Below are positions 17,797-25,882 of a stretch of 64,000 nucleotides of DNA, in pieces. The notes under the pieces were generated by a model. It ran no database searches, had not been told where the DNA came from, and saw only the letters and a list, made by a program, of their open reading frames with translations. The stretch lies in the NCBI RefSeq assembly GCF_007341385.1, contig NZ_VJYD01000001.1, positions 372,001-436,000 on the forward strand. The letters are read 5' to 3'. The stretch comes from Flavobacterium daemonense. Its GTDB lineage: Bacteria; Bacteroidota; Bacteroidia; Flavobacteriales; Flavobacteriaceae. Numbering within the stretch: position 1 is the stretch's first letter; each line of letters starts with the position of its first letter. Both the position numbers and the translations under genes were made by a program.

Positions 17797-18171
17797 ATGA
17801 AAAAATCTAAATTATTTATCTTCGGAATTTTATTATCAGCAGTTTTAGTTCTTTCATGCACCATGGCAAAAAGAAATGAGTTAGTAAGTTCTTGGAAAGT
17901 GACTTCGGTTGAAGGCAACCAAACACCACTTTCAGATTCATTAAAAAGTGTAATACTTGCTAACGGTCAATTGACGTTTACTGAAGATGGTCATGTAACA
18001 GGATTTTTACAAAGAGAAATAACAGATGGTACTTATGCCTTAACAAAACAGGGAAAAAGTTTGGTAATTAAAGATGAAACAGGCACACCATGGCCTTGTG
18101 TAAGCACAATTACAAAAGATGAACTGATTTTAGAGGCTAAAGAAATGAAATTAAAACTTAAAAAGATTTAA
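17797..18171 (+). CDS. Lipocalin-like lipoprotein
   Basis: A protein of 124 residues from the ATG at 17797; the longer in-frame start at 17698 would put an unlikely 33-residue segment before the signal peptide. The signal peptide ends in the lipobox LVLSC. The mature part (SSWKVTSVEG, then QLTFTEDGHVTGF and DGTYALTKQGKSLVIKDE) is the repeated-strand pattern of small lipocalin-like DUF proteins in Bacteroidota. Function unknown. A hairpin terminator follows at 18216-18250. Confidence 0.82.
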   Translation: MKKSKLFIFGILLSAVLVLSCTMAKRNELVSSWKVTSVEGNQTPLSDSLKSVILANGQLTFTEDGHVTGFLQREITDGTYALTKQGKSLVIKDETGTPWPCVSTITKDELILEAKEMKLKLKKI

Positions 18172-18215
18172 GTTTGTTTCAATACAAATAAGCACATAAC
18201 CACATAAAAAATATC

Positions 18216-18250
18216 AACTCCTAATTTCTCTCGAATTTTAGGAGTTTTTT
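18216..18250 (+). terminator. Intrinsic terminator of the lipocalin-like gene
   Basis: Stem ACTCCTAA / TTAGGAGT followed by six T, 45 bases after the stop codon. Confidence 0.85.
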
Positions 18251-18370
18251 ATTTAATGGAAACACGAATTAGAAAAGCTTTTTTAATTAAAAATTCTAAG
18301 AGTTATGAAAGTTTTCAGGCAATGGCGTCTTTCAAATTCGCAGGATTAGATTAAAGCAACACTTTAACTA

Positions 18371-18410
18371 AAAACACAAAACCCGCCAGTATTGATGGGT
18401 TTTGTGTTTT
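18371..18410 (-). terminator. Intrinsic terminator of the GT2 gene (bidirectional)
   Basis: AAAACACAAAACCC and GGGTTTTGTGTTTT form a 14-base perfect stem immediately downstream of the glycosyltransferase stop codon, usable from either strand. Confidence 0.88.
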
Positions 18411-18415
18411 ATATA

Positions 18416-19867
18416 TTAAGATAATCCGCGTGTCAACCAGCCTTTTTTATTGGCAGTTGCAATTGCGTAAGGTGTTATCCAAAACAAACTGAAAGTATAA
18501 AATATACTGTATGAATATGCCCAAAAAGCATCAGTAAAACTGTATCTTTTAGCATAAAATAATACTGAAAAGGTGGAGACAATCAAAATGCTTAAAAGCG
18601 TCGAACTGAAAAACAAAACCGGATGAACAGCAATAAAAAACAGCATAAAAAGCAAGAACGGATACGCCATTACTATTTTAAAAGACTGATTTAAAAACAA
18701 TAGTCTTGCGCCAAATTTTGACTCATTTCTAAAATCTTTAAAAACATATTGCGCCATCATAATGTTCTCGCGGACATTGCTTCTGCCCCATCTAATAAAC
18801 ATTTTATATAAGCCTTTGTATTCTTCTGGAACGTTTGTAAGAACGTAAGCATTTCTTTGGAACAAAACATGAAATCCTTGTTTTAAAATCATGTTTGTCA
18901 TTGCTCGATCTTCGCCAATGTCTGATGGCTGGCCCATAAATGTTTGATTTATCCATTCTGGAAGACATTCAAGAACGGCGTCTCTTTTATAAGCTGCAGC
19001 AGCACCAGGCGTGCACAAAACAGAACCCAACATGCTTTCTGCAGAACGCATAAATTCAAAACTCATTACGAAACTAACATTCAGCATTTTTGGCAATAAA
19101 GCTTTTTTATTGTTTAAGACATGAACATTTCCCGCAACTGCACCGCATTTTTCGTCAACAACAAACGGACTTACAAGATTTCTTAAAGTATCTTTTTTAA
19201 CAATAGAATCACTGTCAACCGTTACAAAAATTTCGCCTGTTCCAAGTTCAAAACCACGATGTAAAGCATGGCGTTTTCCTTTATTTTCAGGCTGTTGATA
19301 AATTGACAAACGGTCTCCAAGTTTAATTTTTGCCTGTTGCATCCAGTACCAAGTATCGTCTTTACTTCCATCGTCAATGGCAAGAATTTGCATTTTTTGT
19401 TCGGGAAAATCACTGTCAGCAAGACTTATTAAAGTTTCCCAAACTAATTTTCCCTCATTATAGGCAGGAACAATTACGGTGCATGTTGGCAGTAATTCAT
19501 CTGAAACGGATTCAATTGGTTTGTAATTAAAATAGAGATACAAATTGTACAAAAATGTTCCTGTTTGAAAAAAGAATAAAGCCGTCGCTAAAATCAGGAA
19601 CGGAAATCCCCAGCTTGAATTTATTCTTTCAATTTGAAATTGATCAAAGTCGGATTGAAGGTTATAAACCACAAAGGCGCCACCAAACATTAATAAAAAT
19701 GTCCCACCAAGTACTAAAGAACCTAATGGCGTCGCGGTTTTTTGCGCGTTTTGTTTGAATAATTGGATTTTAGAAAGAAAATTTGATCCTTTTGTTGCTT
19801 GTTCTTTTCTATTTAAAGTTTTATCTGAAGAATAAAATTGTTCTGAAATAATGGTTTCGCTTTTCAT
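18416..19867 (-). CDS. Membrane glycosyltransferase family 2 (processive-synthase-like)
   Basis: A 483-residue protein from the ATG at 19867 (an ATG 17 codons upstream gives an unlikely extension). Two N-terminal membrane helices (about residues 40-60 and 75-97), a GT-A domain and three to four C-terminal helices. Motifs: CTVIVPAYNEG, LAIDDGSKDDTWYW, VTVDSDSIV (DxD), IGEDRAMTN, and IRWGRSN, where the usual Q of QxxRW is M (MFIRW). This layout matches NodC, hyaluronan and poly-GlcNAc synthases, which extend a beta-linked polysaccharide and export it. No partner polysaccharide genes are adjacent. A strong inverted repeat lies 127 bases upstream. Confidence 0.87.
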   Translation of the reverse strand: MKSETIISEQFYSSDKTLNRKEQATKGSNFLSKIQLFKQNAQKTATPLGSLVLGGTFLLMFGGAFVVYNLQSDFDQFQIERINSSWGFPFLILATALFFFQTGTFLYNLYLYFNYKPIESVSDELLPTCTVIVPAYNEGKLVWETLISLADSDFPEQKMQILAIDDGSKDDTWYWMQQAKIKLGDRLSIYQQPENKGKRHALHRGFELGTGEIFVTVDSDSIVKKDTLRNLVSPFVVDEKCGAVAGNVHVLNNKKALLPKMLNVSFVMSFEFMRSAESMLGSVLCTPGAAAAYKRDAVLECLPEWINQTFMGQPSDIGEDRAMTNMILKQGFHVLFQRNAYVLTNVPEEYKGLYKMFIRWGRSNVRENIMMAQYVFKDFRNESKFGARLLFLNQSFKIVMAYPFLLFMLFFIAVHPVLFFSSTLLSILIVSTFSVLFYAKRYSFTDAFWAYSYSIFYTFSLFWITPYAIATANKKGWLTRGLS

Positions 19868-20318
19868 CGAGGCTATTGCTTTAATTGTAAAATGGCTTTT
19901 AAATTTGAATACAAGCATTTTTACAAGCGCCGTGCCACAAGTATAGTAAAATTGATAATGAGGAGTTTAGCGGTTTTTACACAAAATAGGAATGTATAAA
20001 CTTTACACAGTTGTAAAAAGTTTATACTCGGAATCCACTGTAAAAGCTAGGAAAATAAAGAAGTTCAGAGCTATTAAAAACGAAAATCAATTGACATTAT
20101 TGTTTTTATTCTTCAAAATTTTTCCGCCTTTTGAAAATTCGATATCAGTTATATGACGGTAAAAATATATAGTATTTTCATGATTTTTATTTTTATAATT
20201 CATTTGCATCTAATTAATTTACAGAGATCAACGCATTGATCACATCAATTTAAGATTGCTTTGAGTTATAATCTTCAGCGATATTTTTAGTATATTTAAA
20301 TTTTAAAAACCAAAAAAT
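19868..20318. other. Gene-free divergent region with an inverted repeat
   Basis: 451 bases between the minus-strand GT2 gene and the plus-strand VOC gene. No credible ORF is seen. The notable structure is the 34-base inverted repeat at 19994-20027 (separate entry). A weak hairpin GATCAACGCATTGATC lies at 20226-20241. No clear TAnnTTTG promoter was found on either side. Confidence 0.6.
19994..20027. promoter_or_regulatory. 11-bp inverted repeat upstream of GT2 gene
   Basis: GTATAAACTTT (19994-20004) and AAAGTTTATAC (20017-20027) are perfect reverse complements separated by 12 bases that contain a second small dyad (TTTACA/TGTAAA). There is no T-run following it on either strand, so an operator for the GT2 gene is more likely than a terminator; this is inference. 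Confidence 0.5.
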
Positions 20319-20726
20319 ATGGAAGATTCAAATAAACAGCAAGACAATATAGTGCCAAAAGTTACTGGTATTGGCGGTATTTTCTTTTTTACCGAAAATC
20401 CGAAGGAAACAAGAGATTGGTACGCGAAAAATTTAGGAATTGAAGTCAATGAATGGGGTTCAACATTTGAATCAAGAAATATTGATAATTCCGATTTGAA
20501 AGAAGCGCTTCAATGGAGTCCTTTCAAAAAAAATGATGCTTATTTTTCGCCTTCAAAAAAAGAATTCATGATTAATTACAGGGTTCAAAATATAGAAGGT
20601 TTAATCAACCAGCTTAAAGAAAATGGTGTAACAGTTTTAGATGATATTGCAACATACGATTATGGCAAATTTGTGCATATTATGGATGCTGATGGCAATA
20701 AAATCGAGCTTTGGGAGCCTGCATAA
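20319..20726 (+). CDS. VOC-family (glyoxalase-like) protein
   Basis: A 135-residue vicinal-oxygen-chelate protein: GIGGIFFFTENPKETRDWYA at the start and FVHIMDADGNKIELWEP at the end, the usual last strand with the metal-binding Glu. Similar proteins are annotated as bleomycin resistance or glyoxalase-like without proven substrates. Transcribed alone and closed by a hairpin terminator at 20748-20786. Confidence 0.88.
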   Translation: MEDSNKQQDNIVPKVTGIGGIFFFTENPKETRDWYAKNLGIEVNEWGSTFESRNIDNSDLKEALQWSPFKKNDAYFSPSKKEFMINYRVQNIEGLINQLKENGVTVLDDIATYDYGKFVHIMDADGNKIELWEPA

Positions 20727-20747
20727 ATCAACAAAATGTATCCAAAC

Positions 20748-20786
20748 AAAAACTCCAGAATCTATTAAAATTCTGGAGTTTTTTTA
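20748..20786 (+). terminator. Intrinsic terminator of the VOC gene
   Basis: AAAACTCCAGAA / TTCTGGAGTTTT perfect stem followed by a T-run, 22 bases after the stop codon; it can also serve the convergent gene at 20824. Confidence 0.88.
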
Positions 20787-20823
20787 TGATTAATTCAACA
20801 AAATATAATTTCAAATTTTGATA

Positions 20824-21321
20824 TTAAAAAGCAATCCCAAACTGAAAACCTATCGTAAAAGTACATGGATGATCATTGCCAAAACGAACCGGCAAAGGCA
20901 CTGCAGCATAGTAACTGCAACTATTTGTCTTATAAAAACGTTTATTGAAAACTGGGGTAAAACCGTATCTTCCGCCAGACTCAAAAGCCGCTCGTCCTGC
21001 AAATGTGTAGCCATTTCCTAATGCAACCAAAACACCCGGATGAAATAATAAATTAGTTACTTTGCTTGTTCCGTTATCGTCTTTTATATTTGGAACCATT
21101 TCAAAAGAAAATCCAATTTTTTCATTCTTCCAAATGTTGATTCCAGTTGGAAAACCTACTGCATAATAATCCCTGAAATTTACCGAAGTTTCGTCACTGC
21201 TGAAAGTAACAATGGGATGCATAATACCAAAATAGCCCGTTATTTTTGGATATGTTGTTTGAGATGAAACTTTAATACTCAAAAGTAATAGGGCAAATAA
21301 AAAGCTTGATTTGAAAAACAT
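20824..21321 (-). CDS. Secreted/outer-membrane beta-barrel-like protein, function unknown
   Basis: A 165-residue protein with a type I signal peptide (residues 1-20, ending VSSQ). The mature chain has alternating hydrophobic strands rich in Gly and aromatic residues and ends in Phe (GFQFGIAF), the pattern of an outer-membrane beta-barrel with a C-terminal Phe. Small for a barrel (about 145 mature residues), similar to eight-stranded porin-like proteins. No family recognised. It lies 59 bases upstream of nothing on its strand; the ChrB-AraC gene precedes it with a 59-base gap, so co-transcription is possible. Confidence 0.7.
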   Translation of the reverse strand: MFFKSSFLFALLLLSIKVSSQTTYPKITGYFGIMHPIVTFSSDETSVNFRDYYAVGFPTGINIWKNEKIGFSFEMVPNIKDDNGTSKVTNLLFHPGVLVALGNGYTFAGRAAFESGGRYGFTPVFNKRFYKTNSCSYYAAVPLPVRFGNDHPCTFTIGFQFGIAF

Positions 21322-21380
21322 TTTTTTAGTTTTAGTTATTTCTGCAAAACTAAAACGTGTTAAATGCTAAAAATAGAACC

Positions 21381-22247
21381 TTATTTACCTTTTGTATCTG
21401 GATTACTTTTTTGGCTCCTTTTTCTGTAAGATGAAGGGTTTTTCCCTGTATGTGCTTTAAAAATTCTGGTAAAATGACTTTGATCTGAAAATCCTGTCAT
21501 GTACGCAATTTCGGTTAAGGAATGTGACGAATTCGAAATAAGGTTAATTGCCTTTTCGATTCGCAGTTTCCTTACGTATTCTCCAAAATTCAAATCTTCA
21601 AAATGTTTCGAAAATTCTCGCGACAAATATGACGGATTCAAATCTAATTCGCTTGAAATTTTCTTCAGATCAAAAGCAAATTGAGCATCAATCTGGTCTT
21701 GAATTATTTCTTTTAAATCCTTTACCCAAGCAGGCGTTTTAGTTCCAGATTTTTTATCTTTTAAAAACTTAGTGTAAACTTCATGCAGGAGATTTTCAAA
21801 AGGACTGTTTTGCAAATGTTTTTGTTTGTAAAGATGCGCTGCCCAGCTGTACAAGGCATCATACAAAATCATTCCTGTTTCAAGGAGTTTATAATCGTCT
21901 GTTATATTATACGAAAGTCCGGCTGAAATCGCCCAAAGCCCCGCCGATTCTTTGGCAATATCATGTCGATCCGTATCTGCGCCGCGCACAATTCCGGCAA
22001 TAATTGAAATTGCAGGATCTGTGATTTCATATTTTTTTACAATGTAATCAAATGTGCTTTGGTCATCATAATGCGTAAATTCCACATCTGGAATATCAAA
22101 CGGAATGGCGCTCAATTCTTTAGCTTTCTCTATAACTTCATCAAATGGAACGTAAATGAATTCAGCTTGGCTATCGACAAACTTTTTTATGAGCCACGGA
22201 CATGCAATTCGGTCAATTTTTGGGCGTTCTCTGGTGATCCATTTCAT
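21381..22247 (-). CDS. ChrB-type domain fused to AraC DNA-binding domain
   Basis: A protein of 288 residues from the ATG at 22247; the longer frame begins only at a TTG (22316) and adds 23 residues of unlikely sequence. The N-terminal half (about 1-140) has MKWITRERPKIDRIACPWLI, then TDRHDIAKESAGLWAI, as in the ChrB C-terminal chromate-resistance domain. The C-terminal 100 residues form an AraC/XylS double helix-turn-helix (LSREFSKHF, then ITEIAYMTGFSDQSHF-like LTEIAYMTGFSDQSHF). The fusion suggests a transcription regulator with a ChrB-like sensor domain. The divergent neighbour is a SAM methyltransferase, its most obvious candidate target; no ChrA transporter is present in the window. Confidence 0.85.
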   Translation of the reverse strand: MKWITRERPKIDRIACPWLIKKFVDSQAEFIYVPFDEVIEKAKELSAIPFDIPDVEFTHYDDQSTFDYIVKKYEITDPAISIIAGIVRGADTDRHDIAKESAGLWAISAGLSYNITDDYKLLETGMILYDALYSWAAHLYKQKHLQNSPFENLLHEVYTKFLKDKKSGTKTPAWVKDLKEIIQDQIDAQFAFDLKKISSELDLNPSYLSREFSKHFEDLNFGEYVRKLRIEKAINLISNSSHSLTEIAYMTGFSDQSHFTRIFKAHTGKNPSSYRKRSQKSNPDTKGK

Positions 22248-22415
22248 TTTGTTTGGTTTAAGCTTTTGATTTTCAAAGCTAATAAAATCATTTGGTTTCA
22301 GGGATTTATAGCTCAAAAGCTTTGTTTTTAATTATTGAGTAGCGAATTAATAAATTGAAAATCAAATATTTATGTTTTAAAATTTCTTATATTCGTATGT
22401 TAAAAAAGCATCACT

Positions 22416-22450
22416 TTTACCAATAAAAAACTTCTTTTAAATTGGTTAAA
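22416..22450. promoter_or_regulatory. Imperfect inverted repeat in divergent promoter region
   Basis: TTTTACCAAT and ATTGGTTAAA (one mismatch) flank 15 A/T-rich bases midway between the ChrB-AraC gene and the methyltransferase gene. Its place fits an operator, for example of the AraC-type regulator, but this is inference. Confidence 0.35.
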
Positions 22451-22516
22451 TAAACCGGTACGCCCCTCTTCTAACTTTAGCAGAAAAAGTAAGTATAACT
22501 ATTAAAATAGAAGGAA

Positions 22517-23362
22517 ATGGAACCACATCTTGAGCAAATTCGCGAGCAGCAAAAGCAGTCTTGGAACAAATTTTCTGGAGGCTGGAAAAAATGGGATGAC
22601 CTTGTAATGGATTTTTTAAAACCAATGGGCGATGAAATAATTCGGCTAATTAACCCGAAAAACAATGATTTTATTCTTGATATTGCATCTGGAACGGGAG
22701 AACCAGCCTTGACAATTGCTACGAAATTAACTGGTGGAAAAGTGATGCTCACCGATCTTGCTGATGACATGCTGAAAATAGCACGAGAAAACGCAATGAC
22801 GAGAGGTATTGAAAATATCGATACGTTGACTTGCGATGTGAGCGAACTTCCTTTTAAAGACAATACATTTGACGCCATTAGTTGCCGCTTCGGATTTATG
22901 TTTTTTCCGGATATGAAATTAGCAGCCAAAGAAATGGTTCGGGTTCTTAAACCAGGCGGAAAAATTGCAACCGCAGTATGGAACGTGCCAGAAAAGAACT
23001 TTTGGGTTACCGCAACAATGGGAACGATTAATAAAAACTTGCAACTTTCTCCGCCACCAGCAGGTTCGCCAGGAATGTTTCGTTGCGCAAAAGATGGTTT
23101 TATTTCAGAATTATTTTCTGAGGTCGGATTGAAAAATATTACACAAACTGAAATCTCAGGAAAATTGAACTGCAAAACCGTCGATGCTTATTGGGGAATG
23201 CAGACAGAAGTTGCAGCTCCTATAGTAGCAGCGCTTAACACAGCAAGCGAAGAAATGAAAGAAAAAATCAAGGCAGAAACTTATGCCGCTGTTAATCAAA
23301 AATTTCCAGATGGAAACGTCATAATTGATTCTAGCGCTTGGATTATTTATGGAGAGAAATAG
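22517..23362 (+). CDS. Class I SAM-dependent methyltransferase (UbiE-like)
   Basis: A 281-residue Rossmann methyltransferase: motif I LDIASGTGEPALTIA at about residues 55-69, the acidic end of strand 2 in LTDLADDMLKIA, and CDVSELPFKDNTFDAISCRF, as in UbiE/COQ5-type enzymes. The acceptor is unknown; the insertion after motif IV (WNVPEKNFWVT) is common in bacterial arsenite or quinone methyltransferase-like proteins. It has a good ribosome-binding purine run (AGAAGGA) before the ATG. It is divergent from the ChrB-AraC regulator. Confidence 0.87.
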   Translation: MEPHLEQIREQQKQSWNKFSGGWKKWDDLVMDFLKPMGDEIIRLINPKNNDFILDIASGTGEPALTIATKLTGGKVMLTDLADDMLKIARENAMTRGIENIDTLTCDVSELPFKDNTFDAISCRFGFMFFPDMKLAAKEMVRVLKPGGKIATAVWNVPEKNFWVTATMGTINKNLQLSPPPAGSPGMFRCAKDGFISELFSEVGLKNITQTEISGKLNCKTVDAYWGMQTEVAAPIVAALNTASEEMKEKIKAETYAAVNQKFPDGNVIIDSSAWIIYGEK

Positions 23363-23395
23363 TTATTTAGTCATTCTAAATGAATCAAAGGATAA

Positions 23396-23977
23396 TTAGT
23401 TCAAAATAATTTGATTTCGATCTATAATTTTTCTCAAATTATTGATTGCGTAACGCATTCTTCCCAGAGCTGTATTTATACTGATTTCTTTTTCTTCGGC
23501 TATTTCCTTGAAACTCATATTTCGATATATTCTCATGATTACGATCTCTTTTTGATCATCAACAAGTTCTTCAACTAATTTTTTGAAATCGACTTCAATC
23601 TGATCTAAAATTATCTGACTTTCAACAGTGAGAGCGTTGTCTGACATAATAGAAAAAATGGGGAAATTTTCAGTCTCTCTTTGCAAAGGCATGCGCTTTT
23701 TTCTGCGAAAATGATCAACTGTCAAATTATGAGAAATCCTCAAAACCCACGAAATAAACTTTTCTTCTTCTTTGTATGAATTGCTTTTAAGTGTTTTGAT
23801 AACTTTTACAAAAGTGTCTTGAAAAATATCATTTGTAATGTCTTTGTCTTTGATCTTCGAATAAATAAAACCATATATTCTGGATTCGTGTCTTTTAATC
23901 AATTTAGAAAGGGCAGCTTCGTTGCCATCAATATATTTCTTTACTAATAAAGAATCGGGAGTATTTATATCTATCAT
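23396..23977 (-). CDS. ECF-type RNA polymerase sigma factor
   Basis: A 193-residue sigma-70 family protein with region 2 (DIFQDTFVKVIKTL, then FISWVLRISHNLTVDHFRRKK) and region 4 (FKEIAEEKEISINTALGRMRYAINNLRK). No anti-sigma factor gene follows; the next minus-strand gene downstream is absent and a methyltransferase converges on it. A TAGTTTTG box on the minus strand at 24011-24004 resembles a -7 element upstream of its start. Confidence 0.9.
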   Translation of the reverse strand: MIDINTPDSLLVKKYIDGNEAALSKLIKRHESRIYGFIYSKIKDKDITNDIFQDTFVKVIKTLKSNSYKEEEKFISWVLRISHNLTVDHFRRKKRMPLQRETENFPIFSIMSDNALTVESQIILDQIEVDFKKLVEELVDDQKEIVIMRIYRNMSFKEIAEEKEISINTALGRMRYAINNLRKIIDRNQIILN

Positions 23978-24102
23978 AGTATCAGTGTTTTAATTTTGAA
24001 TTGCAAAACTAATACTGGCTCAAATGCTTTTTTTACTTATTAAGACTTTAAAATTTCAAAATAAGCTTTTTAACAATGTAGATTTTCAAATACTGCAATA
24101 AA

Positions 24103-24134
24103 AAAACTCCAAAATCAAATGACTTTGGAGTTTT
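24103..24134 (-). terminator. Intrinsic terminator of the M28 peptidase gene
   Basis: AAAACTCCAAA / TTTGGAGTTTT perfect stem with flanking A/T runs, 36 bases past the stop codon. The same stem sequence is reused in the two hairpins at 25739-25773 and 26142-26175. Confidence 0.85.
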
Positions 24135-24169
24135 CGGAAATTTATGATTCTTGCAAACCATTTTATATA

Positions 24170-25474
24170 TTATTTCAATTGAGTCGCATTTACTCTTGTT
24201 GGCGTATCTTTTCCGCTAATTATCGAAGACGAACTTATTGCGATTGATTTTATTATTTGAGTCATATTCTCAATATCCAATGTCTCAAATTCATCATCAG
24301 CTGTATGATAGGTTAACTCATTATCCATTTTTGAAGTAGAAATAGTATGAGCAGGAACTCCAAGCCTAGCTAACGTAGCATTGTCTGAGCGGTAAAATAA
24401 TTGTTGATCTGGATACGGATCTGCGTAAAACGCAAAATTTGTTCCTTTTAAATTAGTTTGTAAAATCTGCCCCATATTCGATTTCTCGAAACCTGTAATG
24501 TAAGCAGAGTTTTTGCCCCATTTAGATTCTGTTCCAATCATTTCAATATTAAACATCGCAATCACTTTTTCTGGGTCAAGCTGCTTAGAAAAATATTTAG
24601 CTCCATAACCACCTAACTCTTCAGCTACAAATGTGGTAAAAATAATAGTGCGCTCGTTGTTATTTTGTTTTTTAAAATATTTAGCAAGCATAATTACCGC
24701 TGTTGATCCAGCGGCATCATCATTAGCACCGTTATAAATCGAATCTGTTGCAGGATGCGGAGCACCTTCTTCGGGAGAGCCTACACCTAAATGATCATAA
24801 TGTCCTGAAAAAATTACGTACTCATTTGGTTTCGTTTTTCCAGGTAATATTCCAACCATATTATTTAATGCTTTTTTAGAGATTGTATTCGTTAATTCAA
24901 CCGAAAAAGTAGTCGCTTCTGTAGTGCCAAAAACAAACATAATTGTATTGTTTCCAGGATTTGCGTTTACTCGATCAATATGCTGAATATTTGGTAAAAC
25001 AGTATTGAATGAAGGGTCAACTAGTACCAAAAGATTTTTTGAACTTTTGTAATACTCATTAAATTTCTGGCCAATGTTATCTCCCTTATTGATTTTTACA
25101 ATAGAAATATCGCTTTTCTCAGTCAAAGAAACTTGAGGAAGGTATGAGAATGTTACAACTTGATTATTATTTATTTCTTTACCATCAATAATGATTTTTG
25201 AAGAAACAGCTTTTGAGGCCGTCATAGAAAACTCTTGTCTGTAATTTGATGCTCCACTGAAAGTTTTCAAACCAATTGCTTTAAACTCTGATTCAATAAA
25301 TGCTGATGCTTTCTCAATACCAGGAGTAAAAGTTCTCCTACCTTGCATATCGTCAGCCGAAAGTATTTTCTCTATACGAGACACTTCCTTGTTGGTAATA
25401 ATTTTATCAATCGATTGTCCATGTACATTAAAACATTGACTTACAACAAACATACTTACAATAATTTTTTTCAT
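24170..25474 (-). CDS. M28-family zinc peptidase, exported
   Basis: A 434-residue exported protein (signal peptide about 1-20, ending in HGQS). The M28 domain shows the zinc ligands FSGHYDHLG, NGANDDAAGSTAV, the catalytic Glu-Glu in FVAEELGG, a further ligand in NIEMIG and the last His in LTYHTADDEFETLD. It is a secreted aminopeptidase-like enzyme for nutrient peptides. Length is typical. A second, unrelated-in-sequence M28 protein lies at 62.4 kb. Confidence 0.9.
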   Translation of the reverse strand: MKKIIVSMFVVSQCFNVHGQSIDKIITNKEVSRIEKILSADDMQGRRTFTPGIEKASAFIESEFKAIGLKTFSGASNYRQEFSMTASKAVSSKIIIDGKEINNNQVVTFSYLPQVSLTEKSDISIVKINKGDNIGQKFNEYYKSSKNLLVLVDPSFNTVLPNIQHIDRVNANPGNNTIMFVFGTTEATTFSVELTNTISKKALNNMVGILPGKTKPNEYVIFSGHYDHLGVGSPEEGAPHPATDSIYNGANDDAAGSTAVIMLAKYFKKQNNNERTIIFTTFVAEELGGYGAKYFSKQLDPEKVIAMFNIEMIGTESKWGKNSAYITGFEKSNMGQILQTNLKGTNFAFYADPYPDQQLFYRSDNATLARLGVPAHTISTSKMDNELTYHTADDEFETLDIENMTQIIKSIAISSSSIISGKDTPTRVNATQLK

Positions 25475-25583
25475 ATTTTACTTTTAGGATTTTGGTTAAA
25501 CCAAAAGTACATTAATTCTTTGCAAAACTTAATGCTAGTAAAAGTTTTTAATTGAAAAAACTGGGGTTGTGTAACTTTTAATG

Positions 25584-25723
25584 TTAAACTACTTTCCAAT
25601 TATTTGCGTTTCCAATGAATCTTTGGTTTTTATAATAAAGTAGTCTTTCTTCTAAATTAGAAGTAAATCCAATATGGAATTTATCTTTGCTTTCGCTAAA
25701 TAAAATATAACTAAAAAATTCAT
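25584..25723 (-). pseudogene. Decayed GIY-YIG gene (left copy of tandem duplication)
   Basis: Reading from the ATG at 25723, the sequence matches the intact gene at 25875-26126 closely. A one-base deletion after codon 5 (GTTTATATT has become GTTATATT) shifts the frame; in the corrected frame it reads ILFSESKDKF, HIGFTSNLEE and ends GNANNWKVV followed by a stop. It thus lacks the C-terminal third (the segment after WKIV in the intact copy) and is frameshifted, so it is not functional. Confidence 0.85.
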
Positions 25724-25793
25724 AAAAGTGTATAAAGCAAAAAACTCCAAAATCATAAGACTTTGGAGTTTTTGGAATTTTGTGGGCGATGAG
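25721..25793. repeat. 73-bp exact direct repeat (partner 26124-26196)
   Basis: These 73 bases are identical to 26124-26196. Each copy covers the start of a GIY-YIG frame, the CTCCAAA/TTTGGAG hairpin and the last ten bases of a tRNA-Val gene. Homology continues, less perfectly, on both sides, marking a tandem duplication of tRNA plus nuclease gene. Confidence 0.95.
25739..25773 (-). terminator. Hairpin terminator after the tRNA remnant
   Basis: AACTCCAAA / TTTGGAGTT stem flanked by A and T runs, an exact copy of the hairpin after the intact tRNA-Val. Confidence 0.8.
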
Positions 25794-25882
25794 AGCTTGT
25801 TCCGATTTTTCATCGGAAGGTTCGAACCCCCGAACACTTCCGATGAAAAATCGGAATGTTCTGAACCAGCTGATCTAATCTT
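25784..25882 (-). pseudogene. tRNA-Val remnant carrying a long hairpin
   Basis: The 3' end of the tRNA (GGGCGATGAG on the plus strand, 25784-25793), the T-arm (GGTTCGAACCCCCGA, about 25818-25833) and the D-arm half (TTCTGAACCAGCTGA and following, to about 25880) are recognisable. The anticodon arm is missing. In its place and in the variable region are two 19-base arms, TTCCGATTTTTCATCGGAA (25800-25818) and its exact reverse complement (25838-25856), with the T-arm between them. It cannot fold as a tRNA. Confidence 0.85.

Noticed and set aside
18256..18354. A 32-codon plus-strand frame (METRIRKAFL onward) after the lipocalin-like gene
   Set aside because: It is just behind a terminator, has no promoter or conserved pattern I can see, and such lengths arise by chance in A/T-rich DNA.
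22248..22316. TTG start extending the ChrB-AraC protein by 23 residues
   Set aside because: The ATG at 22247 begins exactly at the conserved domain start; the extension shows no domain sequence.
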